NCBI GenBank assembly: GCA_910588325.1
Contig: CAJUPP010000010.1
Span: 1 to 64,000, forward strand
Length of the DNA stretch: 64,000 bases
Reading direction: 5' to 3'
Source of the DNA: an uncultured Hungatella sp.
GTDB lineage: Bacteria; Bacillota; Clostridia; Lachnospirales; Lachnospiraceae
In this document: piece by piece, positions 16,075 to 24,733 of the stretch
Layout of the letters: each line of letters starts with the position of its first letter
Position numbering within the stretch: the stretch's first letter is position 1
Position numbers and translations under genes: made by a program
The notes under the pieces: generated by a model
What the model was told of the DNA's origin: nothing
What the model saw: only the letters and a program-made list of their open reading frames with translations
The model's database searches: none

Positions 16075-16809
16075 CTACGTTCTCCCATAAACCTGTTTAT
16101 GAAGAGCAATCACCTCATCCAGCCCTCTCACCGCGTCATACTCTTTTCCTTCGTAGGCAAAGTGGTGTTCTGTAATGATTTTAGGATTGCGCTCCCCGAC
16201 AAGTTTCACAATCTCCAGGCTGGCCTTCTCCGGGGGACTGTCCTGCAAAAATCCATACTCGCCGTTTAAGGGATAGGCAACCAAAGCCCTGTCATACCCG
16301 CCATCCTGGCAAAGATACTTCTTCGTATAAAAGCAAGCCACCATGTCGTCAAGCCGGAAAACACAGGAACTGAGTCCGGGAAATTTAATATAGTTTTTGG
16401 TGATAAAGCCAATCCTCTTCAGACTGTTGGTATCTTTTCCCTTATCCAGAGAAAATAATACGGTATCCGGCTGCCTGAATTCCTGGTCAATCTGATAAAC
16501 CTCCTGCTCTCCCATCTTACTCTGTTCCATGTACGCCTTTATCCAGCCGCTTTCTTTTTTCTTCTGCATATGACTCCCCAGCACGATCAAAAGGATACTG
16601 GGAACAATAATTATGGCTGCCATTCTTATGGCTGACGCTGTCCCTATGGTGTTAGCCAAAGCTGCTGCCAGCATAATGCTGATTCCGACCAACATAGCTC
16701 CCATAGCAATCAATCCTTTTCCGACGCCTGTGGCACTGTACATAAACTGCAGCACACTGCCGTTTTTTGACATTTTCCGTTTCAATTTATCATCCGGAAC
16801 CAATACCAT
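16075..16809 (-). CDS. uncharacterised two-helix membrane protein
   Basis: A 244-residue protein I do not recognise. Two hydrophobic segments near residues 30-55 (GLIAMGAMLVGISIMLAAAL) and 62-80 (RMAAIIIVPSILLIVLG) are followed by a soluble, mostly charged domain of about 160 residues. I start at the ATG of MVLVPDD because AGGAGG lies 8 bases upstream; the longer reading starts 10 codons earlier. It appears cotranscribed with the zinc-ribbon gene downstream. Confidence 0.75.
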   Translation of the reverse strand: MVLVPDDKLKRKMSKNGSVLQFMYSATGVGKGLIAMGAMLVGISIMLAAALANTIGTASAIRMAAIIIVPSILLIVLGSHMQKKKESGWIKAYMEQSKMGEQEVYQIDQEFRQPDTVLFSLDKGKDTNSLKRIGFITKNYIKFPGLSSCVFRLDDMVACFYTKKYLCQDGGYDRALVAYPLNGEYGFLQDSPPEKASLEIVKLVGERNPKIITEHHFAYEGKEYDAVRGLDEVIALHKQVYGRT

Positions 16810-16970
16810 TTCCTTTCCCTCCTGCCGTATGTAATTCATACATTGTATGTTACACTTTTGAAATATTATATATCATGCAAAGATATACAGCAATACTCTT
16901 TGAATGCTTTTTCCGGGTATTTTTAAATATGATTTGGGCTGAGGAACATTGTATTTTTTCAAATTTTCAC

Positions 16971-16999
16971 TTGCATACTTGGCAAGATTATAGTATTAT
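16971..16999 (+). promoter_or_regulatory. promoter of tRNA-Arg
   Basis: TTGCAT (16971-16976) and TATTAT (16994-16999) with a 17-base spacer, ending 9 bases before the tRNA. Good sigma-A match at the expected distance for a tRNA gene. Confidence 0.75.
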
Positions 17000-17008
17000 A
17001 TAAGAGAT

Positions 17009-17080
17009 GCGTCTGTAGCTCAGTGGATAGAGCAGTGGCCTCCGGAGCCGCGTGCGTAGGTTCGATTCCTATCAGACGCA
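17009..17080 (+). tRNA. tRNA-Arg (anticodon CCG)
   Basis: A 72-base cloverleaf without encoded CCA. The acceptor GCGTCTG pairs perfectly with CAGACGC and is followed by discriminator A. The D arm is TAGCTCAGTGGATAGAGCA, the anticodon arm GTGGC/GCCGC holds loop CTCCGGA with anticodon CCG, and the T arm TAGG-TTCGATT-CCTA is canonical. It reads CGG arginine codons. Seven T residues follow and may help termination. Confidence 0.97.
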
Positions 17081-17396
17081 TTTTTTTGTTGTCCTGGGAA
17101 AAATGTGGAAAATGCTTCCGTTTTTCTGTACCTTTTCAATTAATCCGGGGAACTGGTGGAGCTTTGGGAACGGCAGATATTGGAAGCAAGGCATAGAGGA
17201 AGACTTTGACCGGGAATACAGCGGCAGGGATGTCTGCAGACCATGAAGAACCCGAGAAAGGCAGAAAGGAGAAGAAAAAACGGGCAGGTGTCCCAAAATC
17301 AAAAATGGGACACCCTGGTTAAAGTTGCCCTCAAACAAAGGGGGAAGAGCTGGGGAAAGTCCCCTGATAACCAAGCTCATGGACTCTCCCACACCA
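17081..17396. other. gene-free interval after the tRNA
   Basis: No convincing gene in 316 bases. The T-run after the tRNA (17081-17087) and a hairpin (17287-17314) are the only structures seen. Open frames here overlap the tRNA or the GH3 gene and show no family features. No second copy of the tRNA 3' end was noticed, so no integration scar can be claimed. Confidence 0.6.
17274..17314 (-). terminator. hairpin after the GH3 gene, probable terminator
   Basis: GGTGTCCCA and TGGGACACC form a perfect 9-bp stem around a 10-base loop (17287-17314). On the minus strand TGCCCG and then TTTTTT follow. The T-run is set back 6 bases from the stem, so termination is plausible but not ideal. It lies about 80 bases beyond the GH3 stop. 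Confidence 0.5.
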
Positions 17397-19499
17397 TCAA
17401 TATTGTATTACTGTCTCCAAAGGCCTCTGTCCCGTCAGTTCTTCACTTCTGGTATCTGGCTGTGTGCCTCCCACATAGACGGCAAACTCTGTTCCGTCTT
17501 TGACCCTCTCACCTTGGTCATTGACCACCATAAACTGCTTCTTCGGAATAAACAGCTCCACGGTCTGTTTCTCCCCAGCTTTTACATGAATTCGCTTAAA
17601 CGCCGCCAGATGATGGTTTCTCACCTCAAACTGTGATTTGATGTCCTTCAAGTAAACCTGAATTATCTCATCACCGTCTACGTGGCCCCTATTCTCCAAC
17701 GCGACAGTAACTTTTACTCCATCCTCCGCAGTGTCAATCTTCAAATCAGAATACTGAAAGAACGTATAACTTAACCCGTATCCAAAGGGATACATGGGAG
17801 TGGTCTCCAGATATCGGTAAGTTCTTCCCTTCATGGAATAATCGGTAATAGGCGGCATACCCTCTGCCGATGCATAGAAGGTAACCGGCAGCTTTCCGGA
17901 AGGATTCACATCACCGAACAAAATCCTTGCAATCGCCAATCCGCCTTCTGCTCCGGGATACCATCCCTGAAGAATCGCTTTTACGTTGGAAGATTCCTGA
18001 AGCCATTTCAGTTCCACTGCGCTTCCCGTCATATTCACCACAATCAGATCCACTTCTGTGTCAATCAAAGCCTTAAGAAGACGAATCTGGCTGTCCGGCA
18101 GAGCGGTGGTCGGCTTATCTGCCATGCTGGTCTCATCAAACCGGTTTCCTACGTCATGCTGTTCTCCCTCATAGCGCTCATCCAGGCCTACGCAGACTAC
18201 GGCTGCACCGGCTTCTTTGGCAGCATACACTGCCTCCGACACCCTGTCATCAGGAAGGGCCAATTCCTCCACTCTGTCCTTCATGGTGTGGCATCCTTCG
18301 GAATAATGAATCCGTACGTTCTCAGCCACCATCTCGATCCCCTCCAGAACCGTGACATATCTGGGAGCCGTACCATGGTAGTTGCCGATAAGGGGCCATC
18401 TGCTGTCCGCATTGGGACCGATAACCGCCAGCTTTTTCATGGTTTTCTTAAGAGGCAGAATCCCGTCGTTTTTCAGAAGAACCACGGACTTTTCCGCCGC
18501 GTCGATCGCTGCCTGTCTGTGCTCTTTGCTGGCAATTTCCTCATAAGAAATCTTGTCATATTCGCAGTCATCCGCAAAAAGCCCCAGCCTGAACCTGGTT
18601 CTCATTGCCCTGACGGCAGCCTCCGTAATATCCTCCTCTGTTATCAGCCCCTCCTGGTACGCCTGCATAATCTTCAGATATGTATTGCCGCAGTTGATAT
18701 CACATCCCATCTTAAGGGCCAGAGCTGCCGATTCCGTGGCGGTGTCTGTCACATGATGGTTCTCATGGAAATCCTTGATTGCCCAGCAGTCTGAGGTAAA
18801 GTAGCCCTCAAAATTCCATTTTCCTCTTAAAATATCCTTCATCAAAAACTTGCTTCCGCAGCATGGCTCTCCGTTGGTTCTGTTATAAGCGCCCATGACG
18901 CCCTCTACCTTTGCCTCCTTCACACACGCCTCAAAAGCCGGCAGATAAGTCTCCCACAAATCCTTATCCGATACCTGGGCATCGAATTCATGACGCAGCT
19001 CTTCCGGACCGCTGTGTACAGCAAAATGCTTGGCACAGGCTGCAGCCTTCAGATACTTCCCGTCACCCTGAATTCCCTTTATGAAAGCTACCCCCAGTTC
19101 CGCAGTCAGACACGGGTCCTCGCCATAGGTCTCATGGCCTCTTCCCCATCTGGGATCGCGGAAAATATTTACATTGGGAGACCATAAAGTAAGGCCCTTG
19201 TAGATATCTCTGTCATTTTCAGAAGAGTAGGCATTATACTTGGCCCTTGCCTCCGTGGAAATAATATCTCCGATCTTCTCCATCTCCTCTGAGTCAAACA
19301 TGGCTGCCAGAGCAATCGACTGGGGAAACATGGTGGCTGTACCTGCCCTTGCCAGTCCGTGGAGGGCCTCATTCCACCAATGGTATCTGGGAATTCCCAA
19401 TCGCGGAATCGCAGGTGCGTCAAAATTCAGCTGTGATGCCTTCTCTTCCAGGGTCATCTTGCCTACCAGTTCTCTGGCCTCTTTCTCAAAATCCGTCAT
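17397..19499 (-). CDS. glycoside hydrolase family 3, beta-xylosidase/beta-glucosidase type
   Basis: A 700-residue GH3 enzyme removing sugars from the non-reducing end of oligosaccharides. The catalytic nucleophile Asp is in FTSDCWAI; the SDC-x-AI form is more typical of GH3 beta-xylosidases than of beta-glucosidases (SDW). The two GH3 domains and a C-terminal fibronectin-III-like domain are present. No signal peptide, so it is cytoplasmic and acts on imported oligosaccharides. I start at the ATG of MTDFEKEA. It is last in the LplB/LplC transporter cluster. Substrate remains inference. Confidence 0.92.
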   Translation of the reverse strand: MTDFEKEARELVGKMTLEEKASQLNFDAPAIPRLGIPRYHWWNEALHGLARAGTATMFPQSIALAAMFDSEEMEKIGDIISTEARAKYNAYSSENDRDIYKGLTLWSPNVNIFRDPRWGRGHETYGEDPCLTAELGVAFIKGIQGDGKYLKAAACAKHFAVHSGPEELRHEFDAQVSDKDLWETYLPAFEACVKEAKVEGVMGAYNRTNGEPCCGSKFLMKDILRGKWNFEGYFTSDCWAIKDFHENHHVTDTATESAALALKMGCDINCGNTYLKIMQAYQEGLITEEDITEAAVRAMRTRFRLGLFADDCEYDKISYEEIASKEHRQAAIDAAEKSVVLLKNDGILPLKKTMKKLAVIGPNADSRWPLIGNYHGTAPRYVTVLEGIEMVAENVRIHYSEGCHTMKDRVEELALPDDRVSEAVYAAKEAGAAVVCVGLDERYEGEQHDVGNRFDETSMADKPTTALPDSQIRLLKALIDTEVDLIVVNMTGSAVELKWLQESSNVKAILQGWYPGAEGGLAIARILFGDVNPSGKLPVTFYASAEGMPPITDYSMKGRTYRYLETTPMYPFGYGLSYTFFQYSDLKIDTAEDGVKVTVALENRGHVDGDEIIQVYLKDIKSQFEVRNHHLAAFKRIHVKAGEKQTVELFIPKKQFMVVNDQGERVKDGTEFAVYVGGTQPDTRSEELTGQRPLETVIQY

Positions 19500-19599
19500 C
19501 ACTCTTCCATTCCTTTCCATAGCATATTTATTATGATTTTAGTACGGCATTGCATAGATGATCCATGGCCATCCTATTTACAATTATTATTACTGTCCT

Positions 19600-20763
19600 T
19601 TACTTATAATTTCCCACTGTGATAGCTTCTGCGGCAAAGTTCTCTACAGCAGCCGCTTTCTTATAGAAATGAACCGCATTTTTCAAGATACCATCAAACG
19701 TATAATACTCATCATCCTTTGCGATAGGCAGTCCTACCAACAGCTTCTTACATCCGGCTTTGTAGATGGCGGTAATCAGTTCCACAGTCTTTCTTCCATC
19801 AATTCCAGTTATCATAGGACGGCCTCCGGTCTCCAGAGCCGTCAGGTAATTGTCGATCTCCCCTGTATGGCCTTCATAAGGCAGATCCGGAATTGCATTG
19901 TAGAATTCCGTAATCCTTTGGATCAGCTCCTGATTGTGCTCTTCAATGGGGAATCCGTTAGGTCTTGTCAGCTCTGCCTTGATATCCCAAGGTGCCGCAA
20001 TCTTTGCATCCGCACATTGCAGAACGATGCCCTGTTCCTCGCCGTGGTGTACAACGGAGCTGGTCACCTCCGCAATGCTGTTGTTGCTGTAACGCAGAGC
20101 AGCCAGGGACAGATCCTCCACCTCGGAGTTATCATGCATCACATTGGTCAGCATTGCCATAACCTCTGTGGGAAGCTCTCCCATGATCCAGTTAATCATG
20201 TCAATGTGGTGAACCGCATGGTTCAGAGTCGGACCACCGCCCTCTTTCTCCCAGAGTCCTCTCCACCACAGGTCGTAGTAGCAGTGGCCTCTCCACCACA
20301 GAGAATTCACATGGGCACAAATAATCTTTCCCGCCAGTCCGCTGTCTGCTGTCTTCTTTAACTTATAGATGGAGTTGCGGAAACGGTTCTGAGCAATACA
20401 TCCCATCGTGACATGATTCCTCTCCTCTGCCTCCAGCATGGCATCGCACTCTGCCAGGCAGGTAGCCATGGGTTTCTCCACCAACACATTCATCCCCGCG
20501 TCCATAGAATGGATGGCAATTTCCGCGTGAACATAGGGCGGAGTACACACATGGACTATATCAATGTCCGGCATGGCCTCAATCATTTTCTGATGGTCAT
20601 CAAATATTTCACAGTCCAGATGGTAGTGCTCCTTCATCCTCTCTGCCTTCTCCGGATAAATATCGCAGAGCGCCACAATCTTCACTCTCTCCGGAAATTC
20701 CAGAAGCCCCATAACATGCTGCGGGGCAATATTACCCGTACCAACAATTGCTGCTTTTAACAT
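19600..20763 (-). CDS. Gfo/Idh/MocA-family oxidoreductase (first)
   Basis: Predicted NAD(P)-dependent sugar or inositol oxidoreductase of 387 residues. The N-terminal Rossmann motif GTGNIAPQH is followed by the family EKPMA motif and a C-terminal Gfo/Idh domain. I start at the ATG of MLKAAIVG because GGAGGAAATT directly precedes it. It sits between the GntR regulator and the GH3 gene. It likely oxidises or epimerises a sugar released by the locus, as in other Gfo/Idh genes beside glycosidases; the substrate cannot be named. Confidence 0.9.
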   Translation of the reverse strand: MLKAAIVGTGNIAPQHVMGLLEFPERVKIVALCDIYPEKAERMKEHYHLDCEIFDDHQKMIEAMPDIDIVHVCTPPYVHAEIAIHSMDAGMNVLVEKPMATCLAECDAMLEAEERNHVTMGCIAQNRFRNSIYKLKKTADSGLAGKIICAHVNSLWWRGHCYYDLWWRGLWEKEGGGPTLNHAVHHIDMINWIMGELPTEVMAMLTNVMHDNSEVEDLSLAALRYSNNSIAEVTSSVVHHGEEQGIVLQCADAKIAAPWDIKAELTRPNGFPIEEHNQELIQRITEFYNAIPDLPYEGHTGEIDNYLTALETGGRPMITGIDGRKTVELITAIYKAGCKKLLVGLPIAKDDEYYTFDGILKNAVHFYKKAAAVENFAAEAITVGNYK

Positions 20764-20837
20764 AATTTCCTCCATTCTGTGCGCGTTTCACAGCATTGCA
20801 TGCCCCGTTTTACCGGGCGCAAACAGGTATGCGCATC

Positions 20838-21512
20838 TCAAATAATATAATCAGGATATCTCTTCACAATTTCTGTCTTGTCATACAAGTAGCGTGATAA
20901 ATGTTTGTCCATAATAGCAAATGCTTCCTCCCTGTTCTGGGCACGGACAGCATTCAAAATCTCTATATGGTCGTTTACCGTCTGCAAATCCACAATAACC
21001 AGAAGTGAAAGATACCGAATCCGGTCAAAGGGAATACGTATATCCTCCAGATACTCATATACATGTTCCTTTTTTGCCATCTTAAACAGAAGCCGATGAA
21101 ATTCATCATCCAGTTCCAACAGTCTGCTCTGATTTGACATCATTAAATATTTCTTCTGAAGACGAAGGTTCTCTTCCATTTCCCCCAGATCCGGCAGCTT
21201 TTCCAACTGACAACAAATCTCCACAATCGCCCTCTCCAAAACTCTTCTGGCAAAATTAGATTCCTCAACCAAAGCATAATCAATCTTTGTCACTCTGCTG
21301 CCTTTCTTAGGCAGCACCTCAATCAGATCAATCTTTGACAGTTCCACCAGCGCCTCCCTGACCGGAGTCCGTGAAACTTGCAGTTCTTCCGTCAAAGTAT
21401 TCTCTGACAGCATTTCACCAGGCTTTAAAGCGCACTCAATAATGTTCTTCTTCAACACCCGAAGAACATACTCCCTTGCTCCTTCTCCATAAAGCCTTTC
21501 TAAAACGTGCAT
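20838..21512 (-). CDS. GntR-family (FCD subfamily) transcriptional regulator
   Basis: A 224-residue regulator. The N-terminal winged helix-turn-helix (LSENTLTEELQVSRTPVREALVEL) carries the GntR core SRTPVREAL, and the all-helical FCD effector domain includes DDEFHRLLF and the later His residues usually binding a metal with an organic acid. I start at the ATG of MHVLERLY after GGAGGGG. It lies inside the sugar cluster, so it probably responds to a sugar acid or catabolic intermediate and controls the promoter at 26,856-26,884, where a palindrome is seen. Confidence 0.9.
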   Translation of the reverse strand: MHVLERLYGEGAREYVLRVLKKNIIECALKPGEMLSENTLTEELQVSRTPVREALVELSKIDLIEVLPKKGSRVTKIDYALVEESNFARRVLERAIVEICCQLEKLPDLGEMEENLRLQKKYLMMSNQSRLLELDDEFHRLLFKMAKKEHVYEYLEDIRIPFDRIRYLSLLVIVDLQTVNDHIEILNAVRAQNREEAFAIMDKHLSRYLYDKTEIVKRYPDYII

Positions 21513-21588
21513 AACCCCTCCGCATAAACACCTATCAATCAGCACGCAGCCTTTGCGCCGCCTGACATATGGATTCTTAAAACCTTTA

Positions 21589-22665
21589 CTATTCCAGGAT
21601 ATTCGCCTGCATCTGAGCCTTTACACACAGCTCCGCCGCCTTGAAAGCATGTTCCTGTGTCATGGCATTTTCCGTGCGGTTGATGCAATCCAGTATCAGC
21701 TGTCCGAAGTATGGGAATCCAACCTTTCCAGTCACTTCAAAGTGGTGTTCTCCCTCTTTATTTACCATGAATACATGATTGCTTGTCCCGTCTCCGGTTC
21801 CCACATTGATATATTTCCGAAGCTCAATATACCCTTCCGTTCCCAGAATAAACATTCTTCCGTCTCCCCAGGTTCCCAGGCCGTCGGGCGTAAACCAGTC
21901 CACACGGAAATACATGGTAGTTCCGTTGTCACCTACCAGCATACAGTCGCCGAAATCGTTCAGTCCCGGATGATCCTTATGGCCATAGTTTGCAATCTGG
22001 CTCTTGACTACCGTGGCATCCTTAACATCCGCAAAGTACAAGAACTGCTCGATCTGATGGCTTCCGATATCGCACAGAATTCCGCCGTATTTATCCTGCT
22101 CATAGAACCAGTCCGGACGGCTGTTCGGATCTCCCACCCTGTGGGGCCCCATGCCCAGAACCTGAATGACTCTTCCGATAGCACCTTCTTTAATCAGCTG
22201 TCCGGCATACACTGCGGCCTCCACATGGATTCGCTCGCTGTAGTACACCATATACTTTTTCCCTGTTTTTGCCACCATCTCTTTGGCCTGCTCCAGCTGC
22301 TTCAGCGTCGTAAGAGGGGCTTTGTCCGTAAAATAGTCCTTGCCCGCCTCCATAACGCGAAGTCCCAAGGCACAGCGCTCACTGGTTATTGCAGCGCCGC
22401 ACACCAGCTTCACTTCCGGATCACCCAGAACCTCCGCTTCACTGGAAGCAGCCTTTGCAGACGGAAATGCCTCCTGGAATTTCTTTACCTTCTCCGGGTC
22501 CGGATCATACACCCATTTTACTTCCGCACCTGCCTCCGTAAGACCATTGCACATGCCATAGATGTGGCCGTGATCCAGAGCAACGGCGGCGATCTTAAAT
22601 TCTCCCGGTTTTACCACTGGATCCGCCTTTCCCTTTGGTGCAAAATTCATACCACTTACTGCCAT
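21589..22665 (-). CDS. Gfo/Idh/MocA-family oxidoreductase (second)
   Basis: A 358-residue member of the same family as the gene at 19,600 but clearly diverged. Its Rossmann region is less canonical (VALDHGHIYGMCNGL in place of GxGxxG), and TDKAPL replaces the usual EKP motif. Such variants are seen in Gfo/Idh proteins next to carbohydrate genes, so binding of NAD(P) is likely but not certain. I start at the ATG of MAVSGMNF because GGAGGAAATTT precedes it; the longer reading adds 24 unrelated residues. The FCD regulator follows 76 bases later. Confidence 0.85.
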   Translation of the reverse strand: MAVSGMNFAPKGKADPVVKPGEFKIAAVALDHGHIYGMCNGLTEAGAEVKWVYDPDPEKVKKFQEAFPSAKAASSEAEVLGDPEVKLVCGAAITSERCALGLRVMEAGKDYFTDKAPLTTLKQLEQAKEMVAKTGKKYMVYYSERIHVEAAVYAGQLIKEGAIGRVIQVLGMGPHRVGDPNSRPDWFYEQDKYGGILCDIGSHQIEQFLYFADVKDATVVKSQIANYGHKDHPGLNDFGDCMLVGDNGTTMYFRVDWFTPDGLGTWGDGRMFILGTEGYIELRKYINVGTGDGTSNHVFMVNKEGEHHFEVTGKVGFPYFGQLILDCINRTENAMTQEHAFKAAELCVKAQMQANILE

Positions 22666-22996
22666 AAATTTCCTCCATTCTGCCGTATAACCGGCGGCTG
22701 CCTGAACGGCATCTTTTTTATCATTTCTTAAATGCAAAACAAGGACTCCGACTGGCCGGGCTCTCGCGCCAAAGCGCGTCTGCGTCAGCAGATATTTCCT
22801 TTAAGCGCGGAGACATTGTCTCATTCTCATAAAGGAAAAATGCCTGCTTCTGCCTCTTCTGCTTTATATATCAGAAGAACCGGAGCAGGCACTTAAAGTT
22901 TGTTTTATTCTGCTTTCTCACAGGCCGGCACAGTTTTGTACACAAACGGCCTGACAATCATAAAATCATTTTCAGCAAATAGTATTCTCCAAACTT
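22666..22996. other. gene-free interval between the binding protein and the second oxidoreductase
   Basis: It holds the strong terminator at 22,836-22,891 and then a GC-rich stretch with a small CGCG palindrome near 22,768-22,781. A weak promoter-like TTGTTT...TAAAAA lies near the oxidoreductase. The layout suggests that the transporter genes are expressed above the downstream enzymes. Confidence 0.55.
22836..22891 (-). terminator. terminator or attenuator after the LplA-type binding protein
   Basis: On the minus strand TGCCTGCT pairs with AGCAGGCA, the inner CTTCTG pairs with CAGAAG, and TTTTT follows. It lies about 105 bases past the binding-protein stop. The downstream enzymes either use read-through or their own promoter. 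Confidence 0.8.
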
Positions 22997-24685
22997 TTAG
23001 CTTCCATATACCTCGTCAAAATGTGCGGTTCTCTCGGCAATAACATCCTCGATACCGGCCTTCTTAGCTTCTTCAATCCACTCATCATAGATGCCGTCCA
23101 TCTGATCCGGTGCACAGGTGATACACTGTACCAGATATTTGGATCTGAGAAGAAGGAAATCATCCGTCAACTCTGTCTGTTTCTCAGATGTAAAGGTTGG
23201 CTTGTGAATGATCTGTCCAGCCAGAGAATTCTCATAGTTGGCAACCACATCATCATAATAGATTGGATTCTCGGCAGCAGTACACTTATTAAAGTCATCA
23301 ACCGTTGCAAAATAGCCCTGGTTACCTACCAGGAACATGTCGGTACGAATCCAGTCTTTGTCTGTTGCATTGTAAGCTGCATCGATAACAATCGGGATTC
23401 CCTCGTCATCCAGCTTGTAGTTCTCATCTTCAAAACCGTGGTACAATACGAAACCGCCGTCCGTAGTTGCCATCCAGTCAAGATACGTCATAGCAGCCTC
23501 AACCTTTTCCTCAGTTGCTGTCTTCGGACACATGATAATCAAGCCGCCCTGGGCATAAGCATCTGCATACTGTTTTCCGTCATGTACATTCTTTAAGTTA
23601 GGAATAGACACAAACTTTGCTGTTGGAGTGTTCTCTCTCAAAGTCGTCTCCGGTGAATTTCTCAGCGGATCCACATTGTAGTTAACATTGGACTCATAAA
23701 ATGCCAGCTGGCTGTTAACAATCTTCTGAACAAAGGTCTCTGTTGTGTTGGTATAGAATTCCTGATCCATAACGCCGTTGTTGTAGCATTTATTCAGGAA
23801 ACGTACATACTCTCTGAAACCTGGGTCATAGTAGAAATCAAATCCGTCCGCAATATCTAACTGCTTCTGGTCGCCTTCCAGCTGTGAAAATGCCATGGAC
23901 ATGTTATTTCTGTAACCAGTACCGGTATTGGTAGACTCCAGCCCCCAGAAATATCCGCCGATTACATTAGTAAGTCCATCCGGATTATTCTTAACACTTG
24001 CCTCAAGGAAATCATACAGTTCATCCGGAGTGGTAGGAGTATCCATTCCTAATGCATCTAACCAGTCCTGGCGAACAAATAAGTTGGAGTTGGCAGTTGT
24101 CGCACGTCTTGCAACAATTCCGTACAGGACATCCTGTCCCCGTCCAATATCAATAACATCTTCTCCCAAATATGCCTTTAAATTCTTAGCCTGATCCTCA
24201 CCGTCAATAAATGGACTTAAATCCCAGATACCGCCGTCTCTGTAATAATCCTCTGCATAAGAGTAGGTGTAGGTGAGAGTGATATCCGGAGCTGTACCGG
24301 AAGCCATCATGGTCTGCATCTTGGTGATCTCGTCGGAACGGGGAACTGCAATGAATTCCAGATTGATTCCGACTTTGTTCATCTGCTCCTGTGCATATTT
24401 GGTCCACTTGTTATCAAGAATCGTGTTGCCTTCCGGAGCGTTGCTTCGGTCAAACAGCTCCACTGTAATGGTTACATTGTCAAACTGCTTGTCGCCGTAT
24501 GTAGTCTTGTATCCACTGTCTCCGCTTTCGCTTTCGCTTTCGCTTCCACTTCCACTTCCACTTCCACTTCCACCACCAGAGCTTCCTGCCCCCCCGGCGT
24601 TGCTGGAATCGCCTGAGCCGCCACAGGCTGTCAGCAATGACATTGTCATAGCTGCTGTCAGTACACATGCTAAAATTTTTTTCAT
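22997..24685 (-). CDS. LplA-type extracellular solute-binding lipoprotein
   Basis: A 562-residue ABC-transporter binding protein for a (probably large) oligosaccharide. The signal peptide ends in a lipobox, SLLTAC, for lipid anchoring. A low-complexity linker (GSGSGS then ESESES) separates it from the binding domain. The long two-lobed domain and pairing with LplB/LplC-type permeases place it with the LplA/YtcQ group. It is the third gene of its ABC operon; no ATPase gene is present, so a shared MsmX-type ATPase elsewhere is expected. Confidence 0.9.
   Translation of the reverse strand: MKKILACVLTAAMTMSLLTACGGSGDSSNAGGAGSSGGGSGSGSGSGSESESESGDSGYKTTYGDKQFDNVTITVELFDRSNAPEGNTILDNKWTKYAQEQMNKVGINLEFIAVPRSDEITKMQTMMASGTAPDITLTYTYSYAEDYYRDGGIWDLSPFIDGEDQAKNLKAYLGEDVIDIGRGQDVLYGIVARRATTANSNLFVRQDWLDALGMDTPTTPDELYDFLEASVKNNPDGLTNVIGGYFWGLESTNTGTGYRNNMSMAFSQLEGDQKQLDIADGFDFYYDPGFREYVRFLNKCYNNGVMDQEFYTNTTETFVQKIVNSQLAFYESNVNYNVDPLRNSPETTLRENTPTAKFVSIPNLKNVHDGKQYADAYAQGGLIIMCPKTATEEKVEAAMTYLDWMATTDGGFVLYHGFEDENYKLDDEGIPIVIDAAYNATDKDWIRTDMFLVGNQGYFATVDDFNKCTAAENPIYYDDVVANYENSLAGQIIHKPTFTSEKQTELTDDFLLLRSKYLVQCITCAPDQMDGIYDEWIEEAKKAGIEDVIAERTAHFDEVYGS
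24523..24576. repeat. hexanucleotide tandem repeat in the lipoprotein linker
   Basis: Units like CGCTTT (about 3-4) run into CCACTT units (about 4) on the plus strand, encoding the alternating Ser-Glu and Gly-Ser linker just after the lipid anchor. Units of six keep frame, so slippage would change linker length, not the reading frame. Confidence 0.8.
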
Positions 24686-24733
24686 TTTTCCACTCCTTTT
24701 CTTTTTATTAACAGCATTCCGCTGTGATAAACA

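Noticed and set aside
17009..17080. tRNA-Arg as an integration site for a mobile element.
   Set aside because: No integrase gene and no second copy of the tRNA 3' end were seen in the window.
17052..17503. Open frames on both strands after tRNA-Arg.
   Set aside because: They overlap the tRNA or the GH3 gene and show no family motif, signal peptide or ribosome site.
19558..22731. Long plus-strand frames (267 and 392 codons) opposite the two Gfo/Idh genes.
   Set aside because: The minus strand carries family motifs and good ribosome sites; the plus-strand frames show neither.
22741..22810. GC-rich stretch with CGCG palindrome as a possible RNA gene.
   Set aside because: No promoter, terminator or recognisable RNA fold beyond a 4-bp stem.
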